Source: Nocardia huaxiensis
Lineage (GTDB): Bacteria > Actinomycetota > Actinomycetes > Mycobacteriales > Mycobacteriaceae
Length of the DNA stretch: 64,000 nucleotides
Assembly (NCBI RefSeq): GCF_013744875.1
Contig: NZ_CP059399.1
Span: 2,356,001 to 2,420,000, forward strand
Reading direction: 5' to 3'
The position numbers and the translations under genes are program-made. The notes beneath the pieces are model-generated. The model was not told where the DNA came from. It made no database searches and saw nothing but the letters and a program-made list of their open reading frames with translations. Positions within the stretch are counted from its first letter, which is position 1. Each line of letters opens with the position of its first letter. Shown piece by piece: positions 32,810 to 41,543 of the stretch.

Positions 32810-34045
32810 ATGAGTTCAACGGCGTCTCAGCGAGTGCGGTTCGAATTGCGGTCGGGGGAGACCTGGCGCGACCCGTGGCCCATGTATTCGGCACTGCGGG
32901 AACAGGATCCGGTGCACCGGGTGGTTCCCGACGCCCGTCCCGAACACGACTTCTACGTGCTGTCCCGGCATGCCGACGTGTACGCGGCGGCACGTGATCC
33001 CGAGACGTTCTCCTCGGCCTCCGGGCTCACCGTCGACTACGTCGGCCTGGAGCGCGCGGGCGTCGGACAGCACCGGCCGTTCGTATTCATGGACCCGCCC
33101 GAGCACACCGACTTCCGGCGGCGGGTGTCGCCGGGATTCACTCCACGCCAGGTGAATTCGGTCGAACCCGAGGTGCGTGCGTTCGTGGTCGAGCGCATCG
33201 AGCGACTGCGCGCCGCGGGCGAGGGCGATATCGTCGCCGAGCTCTTCAAACCGCTGCCGACCATGGTCGTCGCCCACTACCTCGGGGTGCCGGAAGCCGA
33301 TCGCGGCAAGTTCGATGTGTGGACCGAGGCCATCGTCGGCGGCGCGGTCGCCGGAGCCGGCATCACCGGCGGTGGCCAGGACGCCATGACCGCCGTCGGC
33401 GAACTGCTCGGCTACTTCACCGAATTGATCGCCCGCCGCCGCGTCGAACCCGGCGACGACACCATCTCGCACCTGCTGGCCTCCGGACTCGGCGCCGACG
33501 GCGACAATGACGGCCTGATCGCCATGCTGGGCTTCGCCTTCACCATGATCACCGGCGGAAACGACACCACCACAGGCAATCTCGGCGGCGCGGTGCAGCT
33601 GCTCACCGCCCACCCCGAGCAGCGGCGGCTGCTGATCGACACCCCGGCCCTCATCCCCGAGGCCGTCGAGGAATTCCTCCGCATGACCTCACCGGTGCAG
33701 GGCCTGGCCCGCACCACCACCCGCGAGGTCACCCTGCACGACACCACCATCCCCGCGGGCCGCCGCGTCCTGCTCCTCTACGCCTCCGCCAATCGCGACG
33801 ACCGCGAATTCGGTCCCACCGCCGCCGAACTCGACGTCCGCCGCAATCCGAAACGCATCATGACCTTCAGCCACGGCCACCATCACTGCCTCGGCGCGGC
33901 CGCCGCCCGCATGCAGGCCCGCGTCGCGCTCGAGGAACTGCTCGCCCGCTGCCCCGACTTCACCGTCGACCTCGCCAATGTCCGCTGGTCCCAGGGCAAT
34001 TACGTCCGCTGGCCGGTCTCCGTGCCCTTCCGCGCACGCGCGTGA
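32810..34045 (+). CDS. Cytochrome P450 with KstR box
   Basis: A 411-residue P450 starting at ATG 32810. I-helix GGNDTTTG (acid-alcohol pair), ExxR in EEFLRM and heme loop FSHGHHHCLGAAAARM are all intact, and the size fits soluble actinobacterial CYPs. A KstR-type operator lies just upstream, which in mycobacteria marks sterol catabolism genes such as cyp125 and cyp142; but the N-terminus here (DPWPMYSALREQDPVHRVV) differs from both, so this is a different CYP family in the same regulon. A steroid or sterol-side-chain substrate is an inference. Followed by a TetR gene. Confidence 0.88.
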   Translation: MSSTASQRVRFELRSGETWRDPWPMYSALREQDPVHRVVPDARPEHDFYVLSRHADVYAAARDPETFSSASGLTVDYVGLERAGVGQHRPFVFMDPPEHTDFRRRVSPGFTPRQVNSVEPEVRAFVVERIERLRAAGEGDIVAELFKPLPTMVVAHYLGVPEADRGKFDVWTEAIVGGAVAGAGITGGGQDAMTAVGELLGYFTELIARRRVEPGDDTISHLLASGLGADGDNDGLIAMLGFAFTMITGGNDTTTGNLGGAVQLLTAHPEQRRLLIDTPALIPEAVEEFLRMTSPVQGLARTTTREVTLHDTTIPAGRRVLLLYASANRDDREFGPTAAELDVRRNPKRIMTFSHGHHHCLGAAAARMQARVALEELLARCPDFTVDLANVRWSQGNYVRWPVSVPFRARA

Positions 34046-34121
34046 GACCCGGTGTCCCGGGTGCCGCCAACGCCGCCGGCCCCGGGATACCGCATGATCG
34101 AGCAGGATTGGAGGAGGAAGC

Positions 34122-34691
34122 ATGAGTCGTGACTGGCTCGCCGACGACCGCGCGGACCTGGCTGCCCAGCGCATCCTGGACGCGGCCGCGGAACTGTTCG
34201 CCGAACGCGGCGTGAGCAATGTCGGCATGGCCGATATCGCCAAGGCCGCGGGCTGCTCCCGCGCCACCCTCTACCGCTACTTCGACAACCGCCACGCCGT
34301 TCGCCTGGCCTTCGTCCACCGCGAAACCCGCCGCATCGCAGCCGAAGTCATGCGCCGGGTGCGCGACATCCCCGACCCCGCCGACCGCGCGGTCACCGCC
34401 ATGCTCACCGCCGTCCGCGAAGTCCGCGCCGAACCCCTCCTCATAGCCTGGTTCCGCGCCGGCGAATCCGGCCCCGCCGGCCGCATCAGCCAGGACTCCG
34501 CCGTCATCGAAGCCATCGCCGCGGGCCTGTTCACCCCGACCGAACTCCCCGACCCCGACCGAACCCGCCTGGGCCGCTGGCTCACCCGCATCATCGTCTC
34601 CCTGCTGGCCTCCCCGGGCCGCGACGACGCCGACGAACGCGCCATGCTCGAAGAATTCATCGCCCCCGCCGTAACCCGCGCCTTCGCGTGA
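34122..34691 (+). CDS. TetR-family regulator downstream of P450
   Basis: A 189-residue TetR protein. HTH: RILDAAAELFAERGVSNVGMADIAKAAGCSRATLYRYFDNRHAV, followed by a shorter than average helical domain with WFRAGESGPAGRIS. It starts 76 bases after the P450 stop, with GGAGGAAGC 2-9 bases ahead of the ATG, so it probably shares the P450 transcript and is a local regulator of the P450 or its product. It ends at 34691, directly abutting the convergent SDR gene. Confidence 0.85.
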   Translation: MSRDWLADDRADLAAQRILDAAAELFAERGVSNVGMADIAKAAGCSRATLYRYFDNRHAVRLAFVHRETRRIAAEVMRRVRDIPDPADRAVTAMLTAVREVRAEPLLIAWFRAGESGPAGRISQDSAVIEAIAAGLFTPTELPDPDRTRLGRWLTRIIVSLLASPGRDDADERAMLEEFIAPAVTRAFA

Positions 34692-35462
34692 TCACTGGCC
34701 GCCGATGGCGGTGACGCCGCCGTCGACGGTGAGGTGGGTGCCGGTGATGAAGGAGGCTTCGTCGCTCAGGAGGAAGCGGACTGCTCGGGCCACCTCTTCG
34801 GGGGCGCCGAGGCGGTGGAAGACCGAGCGTGACGCCTCCTGGGCGATGATCTCCTCGGGGATATTGGTGCGCATCATCGGGGTGTCGATGTAGCCGGGGC
34901 AGATGGCGTTCACGCGGACGCCGCTGCTGCCCAGTTGGTGGGCGAGGGCACGGGTCAGGCCGAGGAGACCCGCTTTCGACGAGCAGTACGCGGGGATGAA
35001 GGCTTGGCCGATGAAGGCTTCGATGGAGGAGATGCCGACGATCGCCGAACCCGGATTGCCTTGCAGGTCGGGAAGAATGGCCTGGGTGATCAGGGCTTGG
35101 GCGCGGAGGTTCACATCCAGCACGGCATCCCATTTATCGGCGTCGAGGTAGCCGATCGGTTCGGCGCGCACCACGCCTGCGGCGTGAACCAGGCCGCCTA
35201 TGCCGCCCATGACTTTCCGGGCCGGAGCCACGGCGGCTTCGACGGCGGCGGTGTCGGTGACGTCTATGCCGACGCCCAGCGCGGCCACGCCGTACTTATC
35301 GGTGATCGCGGCGGCTGCGGTTGCGGCCGCCGCACCGGCCAGGTCCCACAGGGTGACCGGGCGGCCCACCTCGGCCAGGGCGTACGCGCAGGCCAGGCCG
35401 ATGCCCGACGCGCCGCCGGTGACTATGACACCGGTCGAGGGGGAGTGATCGAGGGCGGGCAT
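34692..35462 (-). CDS. Short-chain dehydrogenase/reductase
   Basis: A 256-residue classical SDR. TGGASGIG (15-22) is the cofactor loop, NLRAQ follows, and the active site is S145/146, Y159 and K163 in YCSSKAG. After the first strand the acidic WDLAG suggests NAD(H) preference. The C-terminal TGTHLTVDGGVTAIGGQ is the usual oligomer end. Substrate not determined; context with P450 and BVMO genes makes sterol or terpenoid alcohols plausible. Divergent from a TetR gene. Confidence 0.88.
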   Translation of the reverse strand: MPALDHSPSTGVIVTGGASGIGLACAYALAEVGRPVTLWDLAGAAAATAAAAITDKYGVAALGVGIDVTDTAAVEAAVAPARKVMGGIGGLVHAAGVVRAEPIGYLDADKWDAVLDVNLRAQALITQAILPDLQGNPGSAIVGISSIEAFIGQAFIPAYCSSKAGLLGLTRALAHQLGSSGVRVNAICPGYIDTPMMRTNIPEEIIAQEASRSVFHRLGAPEEVARAVRFLLSDEASFITGTHLTVDGGVTAIGGQ

Positions 35463-35545
35463 GAATCCTCCTGGGGATCGGAGTGTTTCGGGGCGGAAGC
35501 CGGGCGCGTGTGAGCGCGCGGCGACGGGCGAGTCAGAATGTGCGC

Positions 35546-36142
35546 ATGTCCTCGCATGTCCCGGCCACCTTCACGACCGTGCATCCGCTGTCGGACAGTC
35601 AGCGCGAGCGCAGGCAGCGGTTGCTCACCGCCGCGCGTGACCTGGCGGCTACCGGCGGGTATGCGGCGGTGACCATGCATGCGGTCGCCGACAGCGCGCA
35701 ATTGGCCAGGGCCACCGTGTACCGGTACTTCGGCAGCAAGGATCAGTTGCTCACGGCGGTCGGGGCGGAGTGGGCGCGGGAGGTCACGGCGGCGTGGGAG
35801 TCGCACGATGTGCCGGGGCGGCCGGCCGAGCGGGTGGCCACCCTGCTGACCGAGATCATCGATCGGACGGCGGCGGAACTGCCGCTGTGCTCGGCGGTGG
35901 TGTCGGCGATCATCTCGGGGGATCCGACGGCCGAGGGGGAGCGGCGCGGGCTGTACGGACTGTGGATGGGGCGGTTCGACGAAATCCTCGAGGAGGCGGT
36001 GGCCGCCGAGGATCGGGCCGAAATCGATTACCTGCTGGGGCAATTGCTGTTGGCGGCCTTCACCAGCATGTGCATGCTCGGGCAATCGCCCGAGCAGGTG
36101 CGGAACATGATGGTGGGGGCCGCGCACCGGTTACTGCCCTGA
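35546..36142 (+). CDS. TetR-family regulator divergent from SDR
   Basis: A 198-residue TetR protein; the ATG at 35546 starts directly before MSSHVPATFTTVHPLS. HTH: RLLTAARDLAATGGYAAVTMHAVADSAQLARATVYRYFGSKDQLL. The helical C-terminal domain ends EQVRNMMVGAAHRLLP. The 83-base gap with the SDR gene contains a GCGCG/CGCGC inverted repeat that may be its operator. Its 3' end overlaps the convergent hydrolase gene by 12 bases. Confidence 0.85.
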   Translation: MSSHVPATFTTVHPLSDSQRERRQRLLTAARDLAATGGYAAVTMHAVADSAQLARATVYRYFGSKDQLLTAVGAEWAREVTAAWESHDVPGRPAERVATLLTEIIDRTAAELPLCSAVVSAIISGDPTAEGERRGLYGLWMGRFDEILEEAVAAEDRAEIDYLLGQLLLAAFTSMCMLGQSPEQVRNMMVGAAHRLLP

Positions 36143-37057
36143 CCGGTAGCCGGTGTGGTGACCGTAGACGGCTTCGGCGAGCATGCGGGAGAAATCGTGC
36201 ACGGCCTCGCGAGCCGGTCGCATGGGCATGGCGTGGAAGACGTGCCACAGGTTGCGATACTCGCGGTGACGCAGGGGCACACCGGATTTCGCGGCACGGG
36301 CGGCGAATCGGCGGGCGTCTCCAGCCAGGAGATCGTCCCCGGCGGAATGCAGCACCATGGGCGGCAGGCCGGTCAGGTCCCGGTTGACCGGAGACAGTGC
36401 GCGGCGCTCCGGTTCCGGGACACCCGGTAGATAGGCGTCCATGAACCGGGCCATGAGCTCCGGTGTGAGCAGCGGTTCACGGCTCGGATCACAGTGGAAC
36501 GCTTCGGAATCCGTGGAGAAGTCCAGTACCGGACAGAGCAGGCCGAGGATCGCCGGAGCCGGTAGATGCCGGTCGCGCAACCGCTGCGCCAGATCGAGGG
36601 CGAGCGTGCCGCCGGCCGAATCACCCACCACCGCAATGCGTTCGGCCGGAATCCCGCGATCCAGCAGCGCCTGATACGCCTCCACGGTGTCCTCGACGGC
36701 CGCCGGGTACGGATGCTCGGGCGCCAGCCGGTAATCCAGCGCGTACACCGTGGTCCGCATGGCAGCGGCGATCCCGCCGCTGAGCGGCCGCACCATCTGC
36801 GGCGCACCGATCACGAAGCCGCTGCCGTGCAGGTACAGCACCGCCGCATCGGCGGGAGCCGCACGCGGCGTGAGGATTTCAGCCGGAACGCTGCCGACCC
36901 GGCCGTTGTCCACCCGCACCTCACGTGGTGCGCGGGCATACCGGGTGCCCGCCACCACCCGGGCGCGCACCCGCTCCCACTCGGGTGCGGGCCCGAACCA
37001 CCAGCGGCCGTAGATCCGGGATAGGAAGCGCCACAGGGCAACCGACACGACGGTCAT
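36131..37057 (-). CDS. Alpha/beta hydrolase of the hormone-sensitive-lipase family
   Basis: A 308-residue esterase. The oxyanion loop reads HGSGF (77-81; the family norm is HGGGF), the nucleophile is S147 in GDSAGG, the acid is in SAGDDLL and the histidine in WHVFH. DYRLAPEHPYPAA is characteristic of the HSL (family IV) group. It overlaps the monooxygenase gene by 4 bases (ATGA), so it is co-translated with it. An ester produced by a Baeyer-Villiger reaction is the obvious substrate. Confidence 0.9.
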   Translation of the reverse strand: MTVVSVALWRFLSRIYGRWWFGPAPEWERVRARVVAGTRYARAPREVRVDNGRVGSVPAEILTPRAAPADAAVLYLHGSGFVIGAPQMVRPLSGGIAAAMRTTVYALDYRLAPEHPYPAAVEDTVEAYQALLDRGIPAERIAVVGDSAGGTLALDLAQRLRDRHLPAPAILGLLCPVLDFSTDSEAFHCDPSREPLLTPELMARFMDAYLPGVPEPERRALSPVNRDLTGLPPMVLHSAGDDLLAGDARRFAARAAKSGVPLRHREYRNLWHVFHAMPMRPAREAVHDFSRMLAEAVYGHHTGYRSGQ

Positions 37058-38529
37058 CTCCGCTCCAGCTCATAGTCGACCGGATCGGGCGTGCTGCGTA
37101 TGAGTTTCTCGTACCGGCTCGGTGTCCACGGCCACAGCTCCGGCAGCCCGTCCTTGCCCAGATACCAGCTCTGGCAGCCGGTGGTCCACACCGTGCTCGG
37201 CGCGGCCGCCCGCATGCGCGCGTTGTAGCGATCGGTGGCCGCCCGGGTGGGTGCGACGGTATCGAATTCCCCGGCCTGCCAGCGCTGCAACCACCCGACA
37301 ATGCGCGCAGCCTGCGCCTCGGCCACCGCCGTGAGCGGATGATTGGCGAATGGGCTGTGCGGTCCGATGAGCATGAAGAAATTCGGGAAGTCCGGCATCA
37401 TGACGCCCTCGAAGGCGCGCGGCCCCTCGGCCCACGCCTCATCGAGGGTCCGCCCGGCGGTCCCGGTGATCCCCATCGGCCGCATGAACGCGTGCGAGTC
37501 GAATCCCGTTGCCAGCACCAGCATGTCGAGCTCGTGCAAAACCCCGTCGGTGGTGACGACACCCTCGGCCCGCACCCGGTCGATACCCTCGGTCACCAGC
37601 TGCACGTCCGGTCGCTGCACGGCGGTGTAGAACCGGTCCGACACCACCAGCCGCTTGCACATGGCCTGATAGTCGGGGGTCAGCTTGCGCCGCAGCTGCG
37701 GATCCCGCACCTGTCGCAGATTCCGCGCCACCACCCACTGAATGAGCCGGCGCACCCGGCCCGGATGCACCAGTCCCTGCGAAAAGATCTCGAAGACAGT
37801 CCGATTGAACCCGTAGGCGATCCGCCCCAGCGCCGGCGCCCGCCGGTACGCCGCCTTCGCCAGCCGCGAGTAGGGCCGATTCACCGTCGGCAGAATCCAC
37901 TGCGCGGTGCGCTGGAACATGACGACCTTCGGCACCTGCCCCGCCAGCGCGCTCACCAGCTGGGTCCCGGTCGACCCGGTTCCGATGACGCCGATTCGCT
38001 TGCCGGACAGCTCGATCGAGTGATCCCAGCGCGCCGAGTGCACCACCGGTCCCGCGAAATCCCGCAGCCCCGCAATGTCCGGCCGGTTCGGATGATGCAG
38101 GAATCCCGTTGCGCACAACACGAAGTCGAAGCGCTCCACATCCCCGTCGGCGGTGGTGACCCGCCACGCCCCGGCCTCGAACTCCGCGCCCTTCACCTCG
38201 GCGCCGAACCGGGTCTTTCCGTGCAGCCCGTGCGACCGCGCCACTCCGACCAGGTAGTCCTTGATCTCCGGTCCGGTCGAATACAGCTGCGACCATTCGG
38301 GATTCATGGCGAAGGTGAACTGGTAGTACCGCGACGGCACATCGCACACCAGCCCCGGATAGGTGTTGTCGCGCCAGGTGCCGCCGAAGTCGGCGGCCTT
38401 CTCGTAGACGGTGAAGTCGGTGAATCCGGCCCGCTGCAAGGCGATCGCCATGCAGATGCCGGAGATTCCGGCGCCCACGACGGCGATCCGCGGTTGACCG
38501 GGCGGGCGGCGCGACTCTGCGGAACTCAT
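37054..38529 (-). CDS. Flavin-containing Baeyer-Villiger-type monooxygenase
   Basis: A 491-residue FAD/NADPH enzyme. FAD-binding GAGISG (19-24), second Rossmann GTGSTG (183-188) and the fingerprint FxGxxxHxxxW at 158-168 (FAGPVVHSARW) are present, which is the BVMO signature. It converts ketones to esters or lactones. The gene precedes the hydrolase in a coupled operon and is divergent from a zinc alcohol dehydrogenase, giving a complete alcohol, ketone, ester, acid route. A perfect AGACTCGAGTCT palindrome lies just upstream. Confidence 0.9.
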   Translation of the reverse strand: MSSAESRRPPGQPRIAVVGAGISGICMAIALQRAGFTDFTVYEKAADFGGTWRDNTYPGLVCDVPSRYYQFTFAMNPEWSQLYSTGPEIKDYLVGVARSHGLHGKTRFGAEVKGAEFEAGAWRVTTADGDVERFDFVLCATGFLHHPNRPDIAGLRDFAGPVVHSARWDHSIELSGKRIGVIGTGSTGTQLVSALAGQVPKVVMFQRTAQWILPTVNRPYSRLAKAAYRRAPALGRIAYGFNRTVFEIFSQGLVHPGRVRRLIQWVVARNLRQVRDPQLRRKLTPDYQAMCKRLVVSDRFYTAVQRPDVQLVTEGIDRVRAEGVVTTDGVLHELDMLVLATGFDSHAFMRPMGITGTAGRTLDEAWAEGPRAFEGVMMPDFPNFFMLIGPHSPFANHPLTAVAEAQAARIVGWLQRWQAGEFDTVAPTRAATDRYNARMRAAAPSTVWTTGCQSWYLGKDGLPELWPWTPSRYEKLIRSTPDPVDYELERR

Positions 38530-38542
38530 GGGACGGCAGCCT

Positions 38543-38615
38543 AGACTCGAGTCTCATTTTTCGGAGCGCTTTGAAAAACATCGTTAGACGTTCTGTCATT
38601 CGCTAGACACAGTGT
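38543..38615. promoter_or_regulatory. Divergent promoter with palindrome and TAGAC repeats
   Basis: AGACTCGAGTCT (38543-38554) is a perfect 12-base palindrome, 14 bases upstream of the monooxygenase. TAGAC occurs three times (38542, 38585, 38604), the last one leading into ACACAGTGT (38607-38615), another small palindrome. Likely operators for a shared regulator of the divergent genes; the regulator itself cannot be named. Confidence 0.55.
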
Positions 38616-38669
38616 AAAGCGACAGCTATCGTGTGCGCCAGATCACAAGCGCGAACTGCAAGGATTCCC

Positions 38670-39710
38670 ATGCGAGCACTCCAGTGGACCGGCCCGGAAA
38701 CGGTGGAGGTCAACGACATTCCGGTGCCCGAGATCGGGCCCACCGACCTGCTCATCCGGGTCGGCGCCGCCGGTGTCTGCCACTCCGACCTGACCCTGGT
38801 CAACTTCCCCATCCGCTTGCGCGAGGACCCGCTCACCCTGGGCCACGAGATCGCCGGAACCATCGAGGCCATCGGTTCCGAGGTCACCGGTCGCGATATC
38901 GGCGAGCGCGGCGTGGTGTACCTGTTCTGGACCTGCGGCACCTGCCGCGAATGCGTGAGCGGCAATGAGAACGTCTGCCTCGCGGCCGGACGCGTGGCCA
39001 TGCCGCCGTGCCCCGGCCTCACCATCGAGGGCGGCATGGCCGAGTACGTGCGCGTTCCGGCGAGCACCTTCGTGCCGATCGGCGACCTCGACTTCCTGCA
39101 GGCCGCACCGGTCGCCGATGCGGCGCTCACCGCCTATCACGCGATCCGCGGCGCCAAGGAGGCCCTGCGTCCCGGCGGCACCGCGGTGGCCATCGGCATC
39201 GGCGGGCTCGGGCACGTGGCCGTGCAGATCCTGAACGCGATCAGTGGCGTGCGCGTCGTGGCCGTCGACGTGGCCCCCGAGAAACTCGATTTGGCCGCGA
39301 AATGCGGTGCGGACCTTGGGATTCTGGCAGGTGACGACGCCGCGAAGCAGATCCTCGACCTGACCGGCGGGCGCGGCGCGGATGCGGTGTTCGACTTCGT
39401 CGGCGTGGACGCCACCGCCAAGCTCGCCGTCGAGACGGTCGCGCCCAATGGCGCCTATCGCATGGTCGGAATCGGCGGCGGCGCACCGGAAATCACCGCC
39501 GGACCGGCCGGCGGGCCCGGCTGGCCGTGGGGCGCCTCGGTGCGAAAGTCGCTGGGCGGCACCCGAAGTGACCTGCACGACTGCGTCGCCCTCGCCCAGG
39601 CCGGCAAGATCCACATGGAGGTCGAGCGCTTCGACCTGAAGGACGGCCCGGACGCCCTGCAGCGCCTGGACAAGGGCCAGATCCGCGGGCGCGCGGTGCT
39701 CGTGCCCTGA
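38670..39710 (+). CDS. Zinc-dependent alcohol dehydrogenase (MDR)
   Basis: A 346-residue medium-chain dehydrogenase. Catalytic zinc ligands lie in GVCHSD (C37) and GHE (H59, E60); the structural zinc cysteines are C89, C92, C95 and C103 in CGTCRECVSGNENVC. The Rossmann motif is GIGGLGHVAVQ. Start at ATG 38670, with GGATTC 3-8 bases upstream. Divergent from the BVMO-hydrolase operon and probably coregulated with it: it would oxidise the alcohol that the BVMO then oxygenates as ketone. Its 3' end is one base from a convergent hydrolase gene. Confidence 0.9.
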   Translation: MRALQWTGPETVEVNDIPVPEIGPTDLLIRVGAAGVCHSDLTLVNFPIRLREDPLTLGHEIAGTIEAIGSEVTGRDIGERGVVYLFWTCGTCRECVSGNENVCLAAGRVAMPPCPGLTIEGGMAEYVRVPASTFVPIGDLDFLQAAPVADAALTAYHAIRGAKEALRPGGTAVAIGIGGLGHVAVQILNAISGVRVVAVDVAPEKLDLAAKCGADLGILAGDDAAKQILDLTGGRGADAVFDFVGVDATAKLAVETVAPNGAYRMVGIGGGAPEITAGPAGGPGWPWGASVRKSLGGTRSDLHDCVALAQAGKIHMEVERFDLKDGPDALQRLDKGQIRGRAVLVP

Positions 39711-39711
39711 T

Positions 39712-40650
39712 TCAGTTGCCGCCCGGCTCGATCTCCGACAGGAAGGTCCGCAGCCGGGCGGTGATCTGGTCGGGGTATTCGCCGGTAATGGCGTGGCTCG
39801 CATCGGGCCACAGTTCGACCTGCGCGTCCGGCATCAGCTTTCGCGCGTTCTTCGCCATCCGCTTGGCATTGTGAATGATGCTGCGCCCGGCGAAGACGGC
39901 CAGGAGCGGCGCCTTGATGCCGGAAAGCTGTGCGGCCGAAGGCTTCTTCACCATCGGCAGGAACGAGGCGAAGTCCTTCATGCCCGACGCGATGAGCTTG
40001 CCCACCGGCATGTTCTCCGGCGCTGCGACACCCCCGGAGATCCAGCTCAGCAGTTTGCCGCGCCACTTGTCCGGCATGCCCGGCAGCACCGCGCCCAGCG
40101 ACACCACGATCGATTTCCAGCTGATCCCGCCGAAGACGAACGGCGGATCGAGCACGGTCAGCGAGGCCACCCGATCCGGATGGTGCACAGCGAGATTCAC
40201 CGCCGACCAGCCACCGATCGACGCACCCAGGACATGCACGGGACCGGGTTCGAGGACCCGGAGCGCCTCGGCGAGCCACTCGGCCTGATCGGCGTCACCC
40301 TCGAGCGGCGCGGACTGCACACTCAGCCCCGGCTCACCGAGCAGGTCCAGGGTGATCACCGGGCGCACCGCGATCAAGCCGGGCAGGTTGTCCGCCCACA
40401 TCGGCGTCGCCGCCTGACGGCCCGGCAGTACGACCAGCGGCGTCCCCGGACCCGATCCGAACCGGTAGGCCCGCACCGTCCCGAACCGTGTCGGCACATC
40501 CACGGACTCGACCGGCGGCGGCAGCAGATCGAATCCCTCCTGGTAGGCGCTGCGGTAGCGCTTGTACCCCGCGTTGTCGCGGAAGTAGCCGATGCGCTTG
40601 CCCTTCCACTTGGGGCCCACATTGTGTTCGGGAAACTCGACGGCCGTCAT
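39712..40650 (-). CDS. Alpha/beta-fold hydrolase
   Basis: A 312-residue hydrolase. Nucleophile S144 in GASIGG (variant of GxSxG), His in SHAITG near residue 288, plus an N-terminal 45-residue leader (GPKWKGKRIGYFRDNAGYKRYRSAYQEGFDLLPPP) seen in a Nocardia/Mycobacterium group of unassigned esterases. The acidic residue is in an FAGRSI-type loop. The start is the ATG at 40650. The substrate is unknown; it is not obviously linked to the BVMO pathway, being on the other side of the dehydrogenase, although its stop is adjacent to it. Confidence 0.82.
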   Translation of the reverse strand: MTAVEFPEHNVGPKWKGKRIGYFRDNAGYKRYRSAYQEGFDLLPPPVESVDVPTRFGTVRAYRFGSGPGTPLVVLPGRQAATPMWADNLPGLIAVRPVITLDLLGEPGLSVQSAPLEGDADQAEWLAEALRVLEPGPVHVLGASIGGWSAVNLAVHHPDRVASLTVLDPPFVFGGISWKSIVVSLGAVLPGMPDKWRGKLLSWISGGVAAPENMPVGKLIASGMKDFASFLPMVKKPSAAQLSGIKAPLLAVFAGRSIIHNAKRMAKNARKLMPDAQVELWPDASHAITGEYPDQITARLRTFLSEIEPGGN

Positions 40651-40670
40651 CCTTCGAGCATCCCCCACTT

Positions 40671-41543
40671 TCAATGCAGCCCGGTAATGCGCCGCGCCAG
40701 CCAGCGCCGGGTCTCCTGATCCCGCGCGTGATCGAGGATCTTGCGGCGAGCCGTGGGGGACAGGGCCGTCAGCAGTGCGCCCACCCGTTTGCGGGTGTTC
40801 CAGTTGACGAGATACCGCACCGCCCCCGCCGCGGCCCGGGTGTCCGCCCGCTCCACCGCGCGCGCGAAATCCGTCCGCGTCTCCCGGTCCAGGAATTGGC
40901 CCGGAATGCGTTCGTGCACCGGGTAACCCGTGTACGCGCCGGTTCCCGAGGCATACCAGGTGCACAGCGCCAGGATGCGCTCGACCGCATCCGGGTAGGC
41001 GGCGACCAGCCGGGTGTGGACCTCGTCCAGGTCCGGCTCGGCCAGTCCGCCGCCGGATTTCGAGGTATCGAGAAAGAGATGGGCGTACCTGGACAGCGGC
41101 TCCGGAATCTCCCTCACCCACAGCCGCGTCACTCGATCGTTCTCGGCCTGCCGCTGCTCGGCGGCCCGGAACTCGCGCAGCGGTTCGGAAACCCCGCGCA
41201 CCGCCAGCCATTCCAGCGACCGCACGCCGTCGGCCAGCACCGCGTCCTCCGGCCAGCCGTCCCAGCGCAGCGAATACCCGTGGTGCAAGGTCACCGTCGT
41301 GAGCGCCCTCCCGGCCGCGTCGTGGAAATCCAGGGCCACATCGCCCCAGCACATGCACACGAATCCGGGCAGCGCGGTGACCGCGAGGGCCTCCCGCAGC
41401 GCTCGCACGGCAATCGGATCGCGTTCCTCGAGCAGGACGGTCGAATCGCCCCGCATCTCGCGAACCCTGACCCCGTGGGCGTCCGCCAACACCCGGTCCA
41501 GCGCGTCCAAATCCGGGCTGGACGACTCACCGTCCCTATTCAT
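40671..41543 (-). CDS. Conserved actinobacterial protein, function unknown
   Basis: A 290-residue soluble protein, starting MNRDGESS at ATG 41543. There are no membrane segments or recognisable catalytic motifs. Features: WGDVALDFHDAAGRALTTVTLHHGYSLRW in the first third, a long helical region rich in Arg and Trp, and a repeated R(Y/W)LxxWNTRK-type pattern near the C-terminus (RYLVNWNTRKRVGALLTALS). The start codon lies 2 bases from the terminal hairpin of the tnpB locus and has no visible ribosome site, so its own promoter may have been displaced or the true start may be elsewhere. Confidence 0.6.
   Translation of the reverse strand: MNRDGESSSPDLDALDRVLADAHGVRVREMRGDSTVLLEERDPIAVRALREALAVTALPGFVCMCWGDVALDFHDAAGRALTTVTLHHGYSLRWDGWPEDAVLADGVRSLEWLAVRGVSEPLREFRAAEQRQAENDRVTRLWVREIPEPLSRYAHLFLDTSKSGGGLAEPDLDEVHTRLVAAYPDAVERILALCTWYASGTGAYTGYPVHERIPGQFLDRETRTDFARAVERADTRAAAGAVRYLVNWNTRKRVGALLTALSPTARRKILDHARDQETRRWLARRITGLH

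Noticed and set aside
39712..41358. N-terminal extension of the alpha/beta hydrolase to 548 residues
   Set aside because: The part before 40650 is Arg/Gly-rich and overlaps a better-supported gene in another frame; it is not a fusion protein.
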